Below are positions 63,503-64,000 of a stretch of 64,000 nucleotides of DNA, one piece after another (position 1 is the stretch's first letter; every line of letters starts with the position of its first letter). A program made the position numbers and the translations under genes. A model generated the notes under the pieces. The model had not been told where the DNA came from and did no database searches. It saw only the letters and a program-made list of their open reading frames with translations. Source of the stretch: Prevotella sp. UBA6447 (GTDB lineage: Bacteria; Bacteroidota; Bacteroidia; Bacteroidales; Bacteroidaceae); NCBI GenBank assembly GCA_002437115.1, contig DJOD01000023.1, positions 45,895 to 109,894 on the forward strand. Direction: 5' to 3'.

Positions 63503-64000
63503 TTATCTTCCCGTCGTTTCAGCTATGCCGTGCCATAGGTTGTCGTCGGGAAGGGGCGAAACGAGCCTTATTGTCTCGTGGGAAACGGGGTGGACGAACG
63601 CCAATTCGTGGGAGAGCAGTGATATGCTGCCATCGGAGTTGCTGCGCCGAGCCCCATATTTCAGGTCGCCGCGGATGGGACAACCCATGTGAGCTAGCTG
63701 GCAACGTATCTGATGATGGCGACCTGTCATGAGGTGAACTTCCAGCAAATGGTAATGGTCCGTGTGACCAATGACGCGGTAAGTAAGCACGGCCTTCTTA
63801 CCATTGGGCACTTCACGGTCGTAAGCATAACTCTTGTTTTGCTTCTCGTTGCGTGTCAACCAGTTGGTGAGCATTGCCTCAGCTTTTGGTGGAGCGTTCT
63901 TAGTGATGGCCCAATAGGTCTTGTGTATCTCGCCGTTCTTGAACATGGCATTGAGCCTTGTGAGGGCTTTGCTGGTTCGCGCGAAGATGACCAGACCCGC
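63503..64000 (-). CDS. RluA-family pseudouridine synthase (5' end beyond the window)
   Basis: Only the last 166 residues are present; the frame is open to base 64000 and begins AGLVIFARTSKALTRLN, the segment just after the catalytic Asp motif of the RluA family. Later HHQIRCQLAHMGCPIRGDLKYGA is the conserved second motif. Converts uridine to pseudouridine in 23S rRNA or tRNA. The catalytic Asp and any S4 domain lie outside the window. First gene seen of the rlu-tamB-tamL-cobW run. Confidence 0.9.
   Translation of the reverse strand, partial: AGLVIFARTSKALTRLNAMFKNGEIHKTYWAITKNAPPKAEAMLTNWLTRNEKQNKSYAYDREVPNGKKAVLTYRVIGHTDHYHLLEVHLMTGRHHQIRCQLAHMGCPIRGDLKYGARRSNSDGSISLLSHELAFVHPVSHETIRLVSPLPDDNLWHGIAETTGR

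Noticed and set aside
1..64000. CRISPR arrays, tRNA/rRNA genes, transposases or phage genes
   Set aside because: None seen by eye in any intergenic region or among the larger open frames; no regularly spaced repeats with spacers.

Overview
The window looks like chromosomal DNA from a Prevotella-type member of the Bacteroidota. The evidence is the set of gene families (DUF4301, DUF5687, DUF2582 winged helix, TamL-type lipoprotein BamA homologue, ftsK-lolA pair, large acyl-CoA dehydratase activase, secreted DPP IV and S37 peptidases), moderate GC, and Bacteroidota-type promoters (TAnnTTTG at -7, in the best cases with TTTG about 20 bases upstream). The genus is an inference. I see no rRNA, tRNA, CRISPR array, prophage or insertion sequence. 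Most of the window is ordinary core genome.

Layout. 45-14655 is almost entirely minus strand: a small winged-helix pair with a clear terminator, membrane proteins, purD, two secreted peptidases (S37 tripeptidyl peptidase and DPP IV), an RlmL-like rRNA methyltransferase, serine acetyltransferase, and a 1443-residue activase. 14656-15623 is gene-poor and holds a frameshifted gene remnant that still has its own terminator. 15624-18564 (plus) carries rarA, a D-2-hydroxyacid dehydrogenase and a TRIC-type channel; a patatin follows on the minus strand. 19815-22397 is a large secreted protein resembling a polysaccharide lyase. 22520-29124 is a histidine-utilisation operon (ftcD, hutU, hutH, hutI) with a well-formed promoter and an internal terminator-like hairpin. 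29579-31935 holds a SIMPL protein, a flavodoxin-like reductase and a proline iminopeptidase.

32027-36722 (minus) is ftsK, lolA and a DUF5687 membrane protein. 36971-41891 (plus) is a 3'-5' exonuclease, an RlmI-like methyltransferase, tilS (with a terminator-like hairpin inside its first codons) and a DUF4301 protein whose motifs look like a nucleotidyltransferase. A GH30 glycosidase follows a short divergent ORF.

44086-49919 is a seven-gene co-directional cluster behind the best promoter in the window: a membrane WG-repeat protein, a SpoU RNA methyltransferase, a membrane-anchored pseudokinase, a secreted TPR protein, a P-loop NTPase fused to a CYTH-like domain (TTD14-like), and two tandem deoxynucleoside kinases. 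This is my best candidate for an undescribed functional unit. 50027-64000 contains serB, a glycosyltransferase / AmpG-like transporter / sugar kinase operon, and a minus-strand run of an RluA-family pseudouridine synthase (cut by the window end), tamB, tamL and a CobW GTPase.

Functionally, the secreted peptidases, proline iminopeptidase and complete histidine pathway to glutamate fit an organism that uses peptides and amino acids. Two AT-rich repeat clusters of one family lie downstream of hutI and of the sugar kinase. All promoter and hairpin calls were made by eye.
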